DNA of 64,000 nucleotides from the NCBI GenBank assembly GCA_019056805.1, contig DXJG01000004.1, positions 1 to 64,000 on the forward strand, read 5' to 3'. Shown piece after piece: positions 17,612 to 25,449 of this stretch. The notes beneath the pieces are model-generated. The model saw nothing but the letters and a program-made list of their open reading frames with translations, searched no databases and was not told the origin of the DNA. The stretch comes from Candidatus Baldrarchaeota archaeon. GTDB taxonomy: Archaea > Asgardarchaeota > Baldrarchaeia > Baldrarchaeales > DXJG01. Each line of letters starts with the position of its first letter. Positions within the stretch are counted from its first letter, which is position 1. Position numbers and translations under genes: made by a program.

Positions 17612-18108
17612 GTTCGTCCACTCCCTAAAATTAATTTGCTTAATTCAACAATTTTCTCAGTACTTTTCTTCTTTCGCAAAATAGCTGTCATATCCACGGG
17701 CAAAAATCTAATTGCTTCTTGTGGACAATACTTTGCACATTGAGGATCTCCGTCACAAAGATCACATCTAATAACGTTTAAAGTAATTGGATCAATGCTA
17801 GTACCGCCAAAAGGACAAGCAACCATACATAATCGGCATCCAATACACTTATCATAATCAATTAGCATTGCTCTTGTCTTTTCATCACGAGAAATAGCAC
17901 CAGTTGGACAAGATGCCTCACAAAGAGGTACCTCACACTGCTGACAGGTGAGGGGAATGTTTATGCCTAACTCGTAGTTTCTTAAAACAGTTATTCTAGA
18001 TCTCTTCGGATTAAATTCTTTATAATGGTACCAAGAGCATACAAGTTCACAGATACGGCACCCAGTGCAGCTTTCAGGTTCTATAACAAGGATCTTCGGT
18101 ACTGGCAA
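17608..18108 (-). CDS. Four-cluster ferredoxin, AOR partner subunit
   Basis: The protein of about 166 residues has four cysteine groups: CTGCRICELVC, CQQCEVPLCEASC, CIGCRLCMVAC and CDLCDGDPQCAKYC. It is the type of polyferredoxin that serves as the small electron-transfer subunit of AOR-like enzymes such as WOR5. Its stop overlaps the AOR start. The track ORF begins at TTG 18126, but GGGGGT stands six bases before the TTG at 18108, which I prefer; the alternative adds six residues. Confidence 0.88.
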   Translation of the reverse strand: MPVPKILVIEPESCTGCRICELVCSWYHYKEFNPKRSRITVLRNYELGINIPLTCQQCEVPLCEASCPTGAISRDEKTRAMLIDYDKCIGCRLCMVACPFGGTSIDPITLNVIRCDLCDGDPQCAKYCPQEAIRFLPVDMTAILRKKKSTEKIVELSKLILGSGRT

Positions 18109-18151
18109 AATAATACCCCCGTCCAATGTTACTATATTTTAAATTAAGAAA

Positions 18152-18201
18152 CTTTAATCTTTAATAACAATACTGCTTTAATATTTTGTGTTAAAGTATT
18201 G
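18152..18201. promoter_or_regulatory. Candidate operator between divergent redox operons
   Basis: The 100-base divergent gap between the ferredoxin and the amidohydrolase has three CTTTAAT copies (18152, 18159, 18176). It also has an inverted repeat: CAATAC (18168-18173) and TTTAA (18177-18181) pair exactly with TTAAA (18191-18195) and GTATTG (18196-18201), apart from a 3-base bulge. A regulator here could control both operons. No regulator gene is adjacent. Confidence 0.45.
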
Positions 18202-18213
18202 TGAGGCATACTT

Positions 18214-19584
18214 ATGAGCGGTCTGATAATAAAGAATGGAATAGTAGTAACAATGGACAGAGATCGAAGAATAATAGAAAATGGTGCTGTAGTAGTAGAA
18301 AATGGTAAAATCGTCGATGTAGATAAAACAGAAAGGATAATGGAAAAATATAAGGCTGAAGAAGTGATAGATGCAAAAGGTAAAGTTGTATTACCAGGAT
18401 TCATTTGCTCTCATACTCATCTTTATGGAACTGTGCTTAGGGGTGCAACATTAAATATCCAACCTCCAACAGATTTTACACAAAATCTTCAACGTATTTG
18501 GTGGCCTGTAGATGAAGCTTTAACCCTTGAAGACGCTTATGCAAGTGCACTTGCAGCATGCTTAGATTTTCTACGTACAGGTACCACTCTTTTCGCCGAT
18601 ACTTATAGTGGGCCAAACTCCATTGAAAACAGCTTAGATTATATTGAAAAAGCAGTAAGGGAAGTTGGTATCCGTGGTATATTAGCTTTTGAAGCAACTG
18701 AAAGACATAGTGAGGAGGAAGGAGAGAGAGGGTTAAAGGAGAATATCCGTTTTATAGAGAAGGTGCAGAGAGATAAAGAGAAAATAGTTATGGGTATGAT
18801 AAGTTTACATGCATCTTTCACTGTTTCAAACGAATTAATGATGAAAGGTAAGGAGACAGCAGATAAATATCATGTTCCTATAACTATTCATACAAGTGAA
18901 GGACTTGGCGATGTATATCATAATCTTGAAAGATATGGGAAGAGAACTATTGAAAGATTGTATGATATAGGGTTTCTAGATAAAAACGTGGTTTTGGCTC
19001 ATTGTGTTAATCTTATTGATGATGAATTGAAGCTTCTGAAGGAAAAAGATGCTAAAGTTGTCCATAACCCAATGAGCAATATGCTTAACGCTGTAGGTGT
19101 TGCCCCAATAGTTAAAATGTTGGAAATGGGAATAAAAATAGGACTTGGAAACGATGGCTATATTTTTGATGTTTTTGAGAATATGAGATCTGCTTTTCTC
19201 TTGCATAAGGTTCATCATAAGGATCCAAGAGTTATTTCTCCAATGGAAGTTTTAGAAATGGCGACAATAAGAGGAGCAGAACTCTACGGCTTAGAAAAAG
19301 AGCTAGGATCATTAGAGGCTGGAAAATATGCAGATATCATAATTGTAGATACAAGAAGAGCTCCAACACCTATTAATGCAAGTAGTGTTATCGGTCATTT
19401 AATTAATACTTTTAGCGGCTTAGATGTTGAAACGGTAATTGTTAATGGGAAGATTTTGATGGAAAACCGTGAAATAAAAGTTTTAGATGAAGAAAAAGCA
19501 AACGAAAAAATAAGAAAGCAAATGGAAAAGTTATGGGATAAAATTAGGGAAATAAAACCACAGATAGACGTTAAATCCCTGTGA
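18214..19584 (+). CDS. Amidohydrolase-family deaminase (SsnA/MtaD-like), copy 1
   Basis: The 456-residue metal-dependent hydrolase has the SHTHLYGTVLRG motif (HxH metal site), HTSEG, VLAHCVNLIDDEL and a C-terminal GLGNDGY in place of the usual GTDG/GSDG; the metal-binding Asp is kept. This layout is that of deaminases acting on purines, S-adenosylhomocysteine, methylthioadenosine or triazines. It is the first gene of a long plus-strand operon and is followed one base later by a paralogue. With the PreA-like and AOR genes downstream it suggests heterocycle breakdown. The substrate cannot be told from sequence. Confidence 0.87.
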   Translation: MSGLIIKNGIVVTMDRDRRIIENGAVVVENGKIVDVDKTERIMEKYKAEEVIDAKGKVVLPGFICSHTHLYGTVLRGATLNIQPPTDFTQNLQRIWWPVDEALTLEDAYASALAACLDFLRTGTTLFADTYSGPNSIENSLDYIEKAVREVGIRGILAFEATERHSEEEGERGLKENIRFIEKVQRDKEKIVMGMISLHASFTVSNELMMKGKETADKYHVPITIHTSEGLGDVYHNLERYGKRTIERLYDIGFLDKNVVLAHCVNLIDDELKLLKEKDAKVVHNPMSNMLNAVGVAPIVKMLEMGIKIGLGNDGYIFDVFENMRSAFLLHKVHHKDPRVISPMEVLEMATIRGAELYGLEKELGSLEAGKYADIIIVDTRRAPTPINASSVIGHLINTFSGLDVETVIVNGKILMENREIKVLDEEKANEKIRKQMEKLWDKIREIKPQIDVKSL

Positions 19585-19585
19585 G

Positions 19586-20947
19586 ATGAAAATAATGGAA
19601 GAATATGACATTGTAATCAAAAATGCGACTCTTGTAACAATGGATGAAAAGAATAGAGTAATTAAAGATGGAGCTATAGCAATAAACAAAGATAGAATAT
19701 CTTTTGTGGGTAAAACCTCTGAATTGAAACAGAGAGGAGAAATAGAGATAGATGGAACACGAAAAATAGTGATCCCAGGTCTAATAAATTCCCATACCCA
19801 TATGTTTCAAACCTTAATGAGGGGAGTTGCTGACGATCTACCTCTTTTAAAATGGTTAAAAGAAGTAATTATGCCATTAAGCCTAAATCTTAAAAGAGAA
19901 CACGCTTATGCTGGAGCTCTTTTAGGATGCATAGAAAATTTGAAAACAGGGTCTACAACCATCATAGATAATCATTACATTCATTTTGACCCTAAAAATA
20001 CAGAATATGTAATTAAAGCGATTGAAGAAACAGGAATACGTGGAATGGTTGCAAGAGGATACTATATTAGACTTGCCAGACCAGAATTTAACGAAGACCT
20101 CGACAAGGCTTTAAAAGATGTTGAAAACTTGATGAGGAAGTGGAATGGTAAGGAAAACGGTAGGATAATGATATGTCCAGCTCCTATGACAGTTTGGAGT
20201 CAAACAGAAGAAAGTTTAAAGAAAACAGTTGAATTAGCTAAAAAATACGATGTACCAATACATATTCACACAGCTGAGACAAAAGCTGAAGTTGAATTAG
20301 TTAAAAAACATGAAGGAAAGACAAGTGTAGAGTGGCTTTATAGCATAGGAGTGTTAAACGAGAGATTTCATCTTGTACATGCTATTTGGCTTACTGATAA
20401 AGAAGTGAAAATGGTGGCAAAATCAGGTGCACACGTAGTTCATAATCCCATCAGCAACATGATAATTGGCTCTGGGGTTGCAAAAATACCAATGATGATC
20501 AAAGAAGGTGTTAACATAGGATTAGGTTCTGATGGCCCTGCTAGTAACAATAATGAGGATATGATTGAAGTTCTTAAGTTTGCATCGCTTCTCCACAAAG
20601 TTCATCATGTTAACCCTGCTATAATTACTGCAGATCAAGTGTTCAAAATGGCAACACTTAATGGTGCAAAACTGCTACGAATGGAAGATAAGCTGGGAAG
20701 CCTTGAAATAGGGAAGAAAGCAGATGTAACTGTAATCGATATTAATAAATCTCATATCGCTCCAGTTCACAATCCAATAAGTGCAATAGTTTATTGCGCC
20801 TATGGAACTGACGTTGATACGGTTATTGTTGATGGTAAAATAGTGGTGCGAAACGGAGAATTAATAACAATTAACGAGCAAGAAGTATTAGAAAAAGCTT
20901 GGAAAGCAGCATATGATCTCGTAGAAAAAACGGGTGTGAAAAGTTAA
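19586..20947 (+). CDS. Amidohydrolase-family deaminase (SsnA/MtaD-like), copy 2
   Basis: This is a 453-residue paralogue of the preceding gene. Metal motifs are NSHTHMFQTLMRG, IHTAETKAEVE, LVHAIWLTDKEV and NIGLGSDGP. The N-terminal and C-terminal beta-sandwich segments (VIKNATLVTMDE, DTVIVDGKIVVRNGE) are complete. Relative to copy 1 the active-site loop is longer and closer to SAH/MTA deaminases (VADDLPLLKWLKEVIMP). Two different deaminases in tandem suggest two related substrates or successive steps. It precedes the PreA-like gene by about 50 bases. Confidence 0.9.
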   Translation: MKIMEEYDIVIKNATLVTMDEKNRVIKDGAIAINKDRISFVGKTSELKQRGEIEIDGTRKIVIPGLINSHTHMFQTLMRGVADDLPLLKWLKEVIMPLSLNLKREHAYAGALLGCIENLKTGSTTIIDNHYIHFDPKNTEYVIKAIEETGIRGMVARGYYIRLARPEFNEDLDKALKDVENLMRKWNGKENGRIMICPAPMTVWSQTEESLKKTVELAKKYDVPIHIHTAETKAEVELVKKHEGKTSVEWLYSIGVLNERFHLVHAIWLTDKEVKMVAKSGAHVVHNPISNMIIGSGVAKIPMMIKEGVNIGLGSDGPASNNNEDMIEVLKFASLLHKVHHVNPAIITADQVFKMATLNGAKLLRMEDKLGSLEIGKKADVTVIDINKSHIAPVHNPISAIVYCAYGTDVDTVIVDGKIVVRNGELITINEQEVLEKAWKAAYDLVEKTGVKS

Positions 20948-20997
20948 CATTATCTAAATAATGATTTTATGTAAAATCGTATTTGAGTTGAGTTAAA

Positions 20998-22185
20998 ATG
21001 GTGGATATTTCGGTTGAAATTGCTGGTATAAAATTTCGCAATCCTGTATTAACCGCTGCAGGTCCTCCATCAAGAAATGGTCAAGTTCTTGTTGAAGCAG
21101 CTAGAGGTGGAGCTGGAGGCTTAGTAGCTAAAACAATAAGCGTGGAAGCAGCAAAGGTTCCCAGACCAAATATGGCTCTTATAGATAGAGGGGAACTCTT
21201 ATCTTTCATGCTTTTAACTTTACATTCTAGACTTGTATCAGTTTCACGTAGCATGGTTAAAATTCCACGTGGAATGCTCAACACAGAGCTCTGGAGCGAC
21301 ATACCTTACCAGCAATGGTTGGAAAAGGAGTATAAAATTGCTAAAGGCGCCGGGCTACCAGTAATTGCAAGTGTTGGATATACGGCTGATGAGTTAAGAA
21401 AACTCGGCCCAGAGGTGGAGAAAGCTGGTGTTGATGGGATTGAATTTTCTACACATTATATAGAATATGATCCTAAACCTCTTGTTGAAGTTGCAAAAGC
21501 TTTGCGAGAAAGTGTAGAGATACCTATTTTTGTTAAGTTAAGTCCTCATGTAGTTAATATTGAAATGTTTGCTAAAGCTGTTGAAAAATATGTAGATGGT
21601 GTCGTTGCTATTAATTCGCTTGGACCATGCCTATACATTGATGTTGAGACAGGTAAGCCATTACTTGGAGGTAAAAATGGATATGGGTGGCTAAGTGGAC
21701 CGGCTATTAAACCATTAGCAGTTAGATGTGTCGCTGATATAGCGAGAACAGTTAAAAAACCAGTTATTGGTGTAGGAGGAGTAATGTCTGGCAGAGATGC
21801 TATAGAGTTCTTTATGGTTGGAGCATCAGCCGTGCAAATATGTACAGGAGCTATATTAGAAGGACCGAAAATCTATGGTCAAGTTGCTAAAGAAATACAG
21901 GAATTTTTGAAAAATCATGGTTATGATAGCATTGAGGATATAAAGGGAATTGCATTAAAATATCTACCTGAAAAACCACTTAGAACTCATCCTAAACCTC
22001 CAAAACTCTACGAGGAACTTTGTAAAGGCTGTGGATTATGTGTAACCTCTTGCGTTTATGGAGCATTAAAACTAGTTGAAGATGCTAAAAGTGGTAAGCT
22101 AATTGTTTCAATAGATGAAAAGAAATGTGATGGCTGTGGATTATGTACATCAATTTGCCCTACTCGTGCTCTTAAATTTGAATAG
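20998..22185 (+). CDS. preA: PreA-like dihydropyrimidine/dihydroorotate dehydrogenase with ferredoxin domain
   Basis: The protein has 395 residues. The FMN-binding TIM barrel (about 1-310) has NPVLTAAGPPSRNG, VKLSPHVVN, VVAINSLGP, GWLSGPAIKPLA and VIGVGGVMSGRDA. A C-terminal domain has two 4Fe-4S motifs, CKGCGLCVTSC and CDGCGLCTSIC. This is the layout of PreA, the catalytic subunit of dihydropyrimidine dehydrogenase. The usual NADH-side partner PreT is not in the window, so electrons may pass to the adjacent ferredoxins. A role in ring reduction or oxidation fits the deaminase and AOR neighbours. True dihydroorotate dehydrogenase is less likely, because the class with Fe-S tails is mainly PreA-type. 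Confidence 0.85.
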   Translation: MVDISVEIAGIKFRNPVLTAAGPPSRNGQVLVEAARGGAGGLVAKTISVEAAKVPRPNMALIDRGELLSFMLLTLHSRLVSVSRSMVKIPRGMLNTELWSDIPYQQWLEKEYKIAKGAGLPVIASVGYTADELRKLGPEVEKAGVDGIEFSTHYIEYDPKPLVEVAKALRESVEIPIFVKLSPHVVNIEMFAKAVEKYVDGVVAINSLGPCLYIDVETGKPLLGGKNGYGWLSGPAIKPLAVRCVADIARTVKKPVIGVGGVMSGRDAIEFFMVGASAVQICTGAILEGPKIYGQVAKEIQEFLKNHGYDSIEDIKGIALKYLPEKPLRTHPKPPKLYEELCKGCGLCVTSCVYGALKLVEDAKSGKLIVSIDEKKCDGCGLCTSICPTRALKFE

Positions 22186-22189
22186 GAAG

Positions 22190-22702
22190 GTGACTAAAAT
22201 ACAGAAAATATTAGTTGTTGACCCTGAAAAATGCACAGGATGCCGCTTATGTGAACTTGTTTGTTCAGCATTTCACGAAAAAGCTTTTTCACCCATCAAA
22301 AGCCGAATTCACATTATAAAATGGGATGAAAAAGCAGTAGATGTTCCAATGGTATGTCAACACTGTTCTAAACCGGTTTGCGTTGATATTTGTCCCACAA
22401 ACGCCCTATATAAGGATGCTAAAAATGGAATTGTAGTCGTAGATGAGACTCGATGCATAGGTTGCAAAGTTTGTGTTCTAAGCTGCCCCTTCGGAGCAAT
22501 TAGCTGGGACACTGAGCATGGTAAAATTTTAAAATGTGATCTTTGTGATGGAGAACCTCAATGTGTAAAAATTTGCAAGTTCGATGCTCTCAAATATGTT
22601 AAAGCTGATAAGGTAACATTGCTTAGGAAACGTGAAGGAGCTAAAAAACTTTCAGAGCTTGTGTCACTAATTGTTGGAGAGGGATTTTATGCCAGAGGTT
22701 AA
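22190..22702 (+). CDS. Four-cluster ferredoxin, AOR partner subunit 2
   Basis: The cysteine groups CTGCRLCELVC, CQHCSKPVCVDIC, CIGCKVCVLSC and CDLCDGEPQCVKIC match those of the ferredoxin at 17608-18108, so it is a paralogue. The track ORF starts at 22115 inside the PreA-like gene. The paralogue begins just before KILVVDPEKC, so I use GTG 22190; TTG 22178 is another option. It ends just inside the MoaD-like gene, giving tight linkage. Confidence 0.88.
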   Translation: MTKIQKILVVDPEKCTGCRLCELVCSAFHEKAFSPIKSRIHIIKWDEKAVDVPMVCQHCSKPVCVDICPTNALYKDAKNGIVVVDETRCIGCKVCVLSCPFGAISWDTEHGKILKCDLCDGEPQCVKICKFDALKYVKADKVTLLRKREGAKKLSELVSLIVGEGFYARG

Positions 22703-22970
22703 AGTAAGACTCTACGGAATTTTCAGAGATAAAGTAGGTAAAAACGAATTTTTAGTCAATAGTGAAAACCTTTTAGACATCATATTCCATGTTGCTAGTC
22801 TTATGGGGAAAGAAGGAGAAAAACTGTTACTTAATGAAGATAAAAGCGATATAAATCCTCTTGTTAAAATCGTTATTAATGGAGAGAAAATAGTAACAAG
22901 AAACACCGCAGAGGTATCTTTGAAGGAGGGGGATGTAATAGCTATATTTCCACCCGTAGGAGGAGGGTAA
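22689..22970 (+). CDS. MoaD/ThiS-like sulfur carrier
   Basis: The ubiquitin-fold protein has about 93 residues and ends in the di-glycine tail FPPVGGG, the site that is adenylated and thiocarboxylated in MoaD. It would supply the dithiolene sulfur of the tungsten pterin cofactor, which fits its place directly before an AOR gene. The track ORF starts at 22671, but GGAGAGG precedes the ATG at 22689 (MPEVKVRL). The start overlaps the ferredoxin end, and the stop is adjacent to the AOR start. Confidence 0.9.
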   Translation: MPEVKVRLYGIFRDKVGKNEFLVNSENLLDIIFHVASLMGKEGEKLLLNEDKSDINPLVKIVINGEKIVTRNTAEVSLKEGDVIAIFPPVGGG

Positions 22971-22971
22971 C

Positions 22972-24882
22972 TTGTATAAAGGAGGATATAAAGGTAAAAT
23001 TCTCAGAGTAAATCTTTCAAAAAACGAAATTAAAATTGAACCCCTGTCTAAAGAGCTTGTACGAAATTATATCGGCGGCTCAGGATTCGCTGCCAAAATA
23101 CTATATGATGAAGTAGGACCTGAAATCGATCCACTAAGCCCAGATAACGAATTAATTTTGGCAACAGGTCCTTTAACAGGAACCTTATGGCCAACTACAG
23201 GACGTATCATGTTTGCATCTAAAAGTCCTCTTACAGAAATTGGGGGCGAAAGTCACGTAGGAGGATTTCTAGGTCCAGAACTAAAATTTGCAGGTTATGA
23301 CATGATAATAGTTAAAGGGAAAGCAAAATCTCCTGTTTATCTATACATAGAGGACGATATCGTAGAGTTAAGGGACGCTAAGCATCTATGGGGTAGCGAT
23401 ACTCATGAAACTACTAAAATAATTCAAGAAGAAAATGGAGATCCTGAAATTCAAGTAGCCGCCATAGGCCCAGCAGGAGAAAATCTAGTTCTCTACGCTT
23501 GCATTATAATTAATCTTGCTCGTGCTGCTGGTAGAACTGGTATGGGCGCAGTAATGGGATCAAAAAACCTCAAAGCCATAGCCGTAAGAGGAACAGGTAC
23601 CGTTGAGGTTGCAGATTTCGAAAAATTCATGGAACTCGCTGAAGAGGCCCATGAAAGAATAGATAAAAATCCCCAAGCAAGAGAAATGACAAAATACGGA
23701 ACACCACTTCTTGTAGCATATAAACAAGAGATTGGAGAACTACCAACCAGAAATCACCAAACAGGCGTATTTAATGAATGGGAGAAACTCTCAGCAGAAA
23801 CCCTTAGAGAAAACTACTGGGTTAAAACCCGAGCCTGCTTTGGATGTAGCATAGCATGCAAGAAAGCCTTTAAAGTTACTGAAGGACCATATGCTGGAAC
23901 TTTTAGTGAAGGACCAGAATACGAAGGACTCTATGCTTTTGGAACCAATTGCGGAAACCCTGATTTCGGCTCTATTCTCAAAGCAAATCTCCTATGTAAC
24001 AAATATGGCATAGATATTATTTCAGCTGGAGCAACCATAGCTTTTATGATGGAACTCTATGAAAAGGGAATAATTAGTAGAGAGGATGTTGAAGGCTTAA
24101 ACTTCACCTGGGGAAATCATGAACTTATTGTTGAACTTCTTCCAAAAATTGCTCATAGAGAAGGCATAGGAAACTTACTGGCTGAAGGAACATATAGAAT
24201 AGCTAAAAAAATAGGAAAAAACGCCGAGAAATATGCAATTCAAGTTAAAAAGTTAGAGATGTCAGGACAAGATGGTAGAACTCATAGAAGCATAGCGCTT
24301 GGACATGCAACAGCCGCTAGAGGAGCAGATCACCTTAGAAGTTTAATAACAGTTGATCAATTAGGATATGAGGAAATAGCAAAACAAAGATTCGGAGAAG
24401 ATAAATTACCAGAAATATGTAATCCATATACTGAGAAGTATAAGGCTTACGCCACAAAAATTACAGAAGACGTTTACGCAATAAGAGATGCACTAATAGT
24501 TTGCTGGTATAGTTGTGCTTGGCCACCCATATTTTGGATAGAAGATTTCGCACAAATATTACCCATAGCTACAGGAATAAAAGAATTTGGAAGCATAGAG
24601 GAACTGTATAAGATCGGTGAGAGACAAGTAACCCTAAAAAGAGCCTTTAACGTCCGTGAAGGCATAAGAAGAAAAGACGATACATTACCAGAAAGATTCC
24701 TCAAAGAACCAATGCCAGAAGGCCCAGGAAGAGGACAAGTCGTTAATCTTGATGTTATGCTTGATGAATACTACGAGTTAAGAGGATGGAACAAAGAAAC
24801 AGGAATACCAACAAAAGAAAAACTTAAGGAACTCGGTCTTAACTTTGTTATTAACGACTTTGAAAAACGAGGAATTCTATAA
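22972..24882 (+). CDS. aor: Aldehyde ferredoxin oxidoreductase family tungstoenzyme, copy 2
   Basis: This is a 636-residue AOR paralogue with YKGGYKGKILRVNLSKNEI at the start, AAGRTGMGAVMGSKNLKAI, the cluster motif CFGCSIAC, a later CWYSCAWPP and RRKDDTLPERFLKEP at the end. The start is TTG at 22972 preceded by GTAGGAGGAGGG, next to the MoaD-like stop. In the operon it follows deaminases, PreA-like, ferredoxin and MoaD-like genes. The extra Cys in the CWYSC segment differs from copies 1 and 3 (CKYGTM), which may affect cluster or substrate pocket. Confidence 0.93.
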   Translation: MYKGGYKGKILRVNLSKNEIKIEPLSKELVRNYIGGSGFAAKILYDEVGPEIDPLSPDNELILATGPLTGTLWPTTGRIMFASKSPLTEIGGESHVGGFLGPELKFAGYDMIIVKGKAKSPVYLYIEDDIVELRDAKHLWGSDTHETTKIIQEENGDPEIQVAAIGPAGENLVLYACIIINLARAAGRTGMGAVMGSKNLKAIAVRGTGTVEVADFEKFMELAEEAHERIDKNPQAREMTKYGTPLLVAYKQEIGELPTRNHQTGVFNEWEKLSAETLRENYWVKTRACFGCSIACKKAFKVTEGPYAGTFSEGPEYEGLYAFGTNCGNPDFGSILKANLLCNKYGIDIISAGATIAFMMELYEKGIISREDVEGLNFTWGNHELIVELLPKIAHREGIGNLLAEGTYRIAKKIGKNAEKYAIQVKKLEMSGQDGRTHRSIALGHATAARGADHLRSLITVDQLGYEEIAKQRFGEDKLPEICNPYTEKYKAYATKITEDVYAIRDALIVCWYSCAWPPIFWIEDFAQILPIATGIKEFGSIEELYKIGERQVTLKRAFNVREGIRRKDDTLPERFLKEPMPEGPGRGQVVNLDVMLDEYYELRGWNKETGIPTKEKLKELGLNFVINDFEKRGIL

Positions 24883-24942
24883 TAACTTCCAAATCTATCT
24901 GCTAAGCTATTATCTTTAATGTGAATGTAAATTGTAAGGGTG

Positions 24943-25449
24943 ATGTTTTTGAAGTTTCTTTATATTGATCCCTTAGAGTGTACTGGCTGTAGAATCTGTG
25001 AAATGGTTTGTAGTTTTCATTGGGAAAAGGTTTTAAATCCTAGAAAATCTCGTTTGAGAGTTATGCGTGTTGAAGCTGGTCTCGATATGGTCATTGCATG
25101 TAGGAATTGTGCTAAGCCTAAATGTATGGAAGTTTGCCCTGAAAACGCTATAAGGAAAGTTGAATCTACTGGACTAGTTGTTGTGGATGAGAAAAAGTGC
25201 ACGGGTTGTACTGCTTGTATTGAAGCTTGTCCTTTTGGAGCAATCTATATGCATCCAGATAAAAATGTAGCAATTAAATGCGTTTTATGCGGTACATGTG
25301 TAAAATACTGTCCGGTTGGAACGCTTAGAATAATTAGTCCAGAGGAACTAGCTCAATATAACACAGCGAGATATATTAAAAAGATTAAAGCAACTTTCTT
25401 AGAGGATCTTAAGATACCTGAAGATGCGAAGAGAGAGGGGGACCCATAA
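24943..25449 (+). CDS. Four-cluster ferredoxin, AOR partner subunit 3
   Basis: This is the third polyferredoxin, with CTGCRICEMVC, CRNCAKPKCMEVC, CTGCTACIEAC and CVLCGTCVKYC. The last group is shorter than in the two paralogues, which have CDLCDGxPQC. It precedes AOR copy 3 with the stop directly before the ATG. AAGGGTGATG stands at the start, so the ATG at 24943 or the TTG at 24949 may be used; the track GTG at 24940 is less likely. Confidence 0.87.
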   Translation: MFLKFLYIDPLECTGCRICEMVCSFHWEKVLNPRKSRLRVMRVEAGLDMVIACRNCAKPKCMEVCPENAIRKVESTGLVVVDEKKCTGCTACIEACPFGAIYMHPDKNVAIKCVLCGTCVKYCPVGTLRIISPEELAQYNTARYIKKIKATFLEDLKIPEDAKREGDP

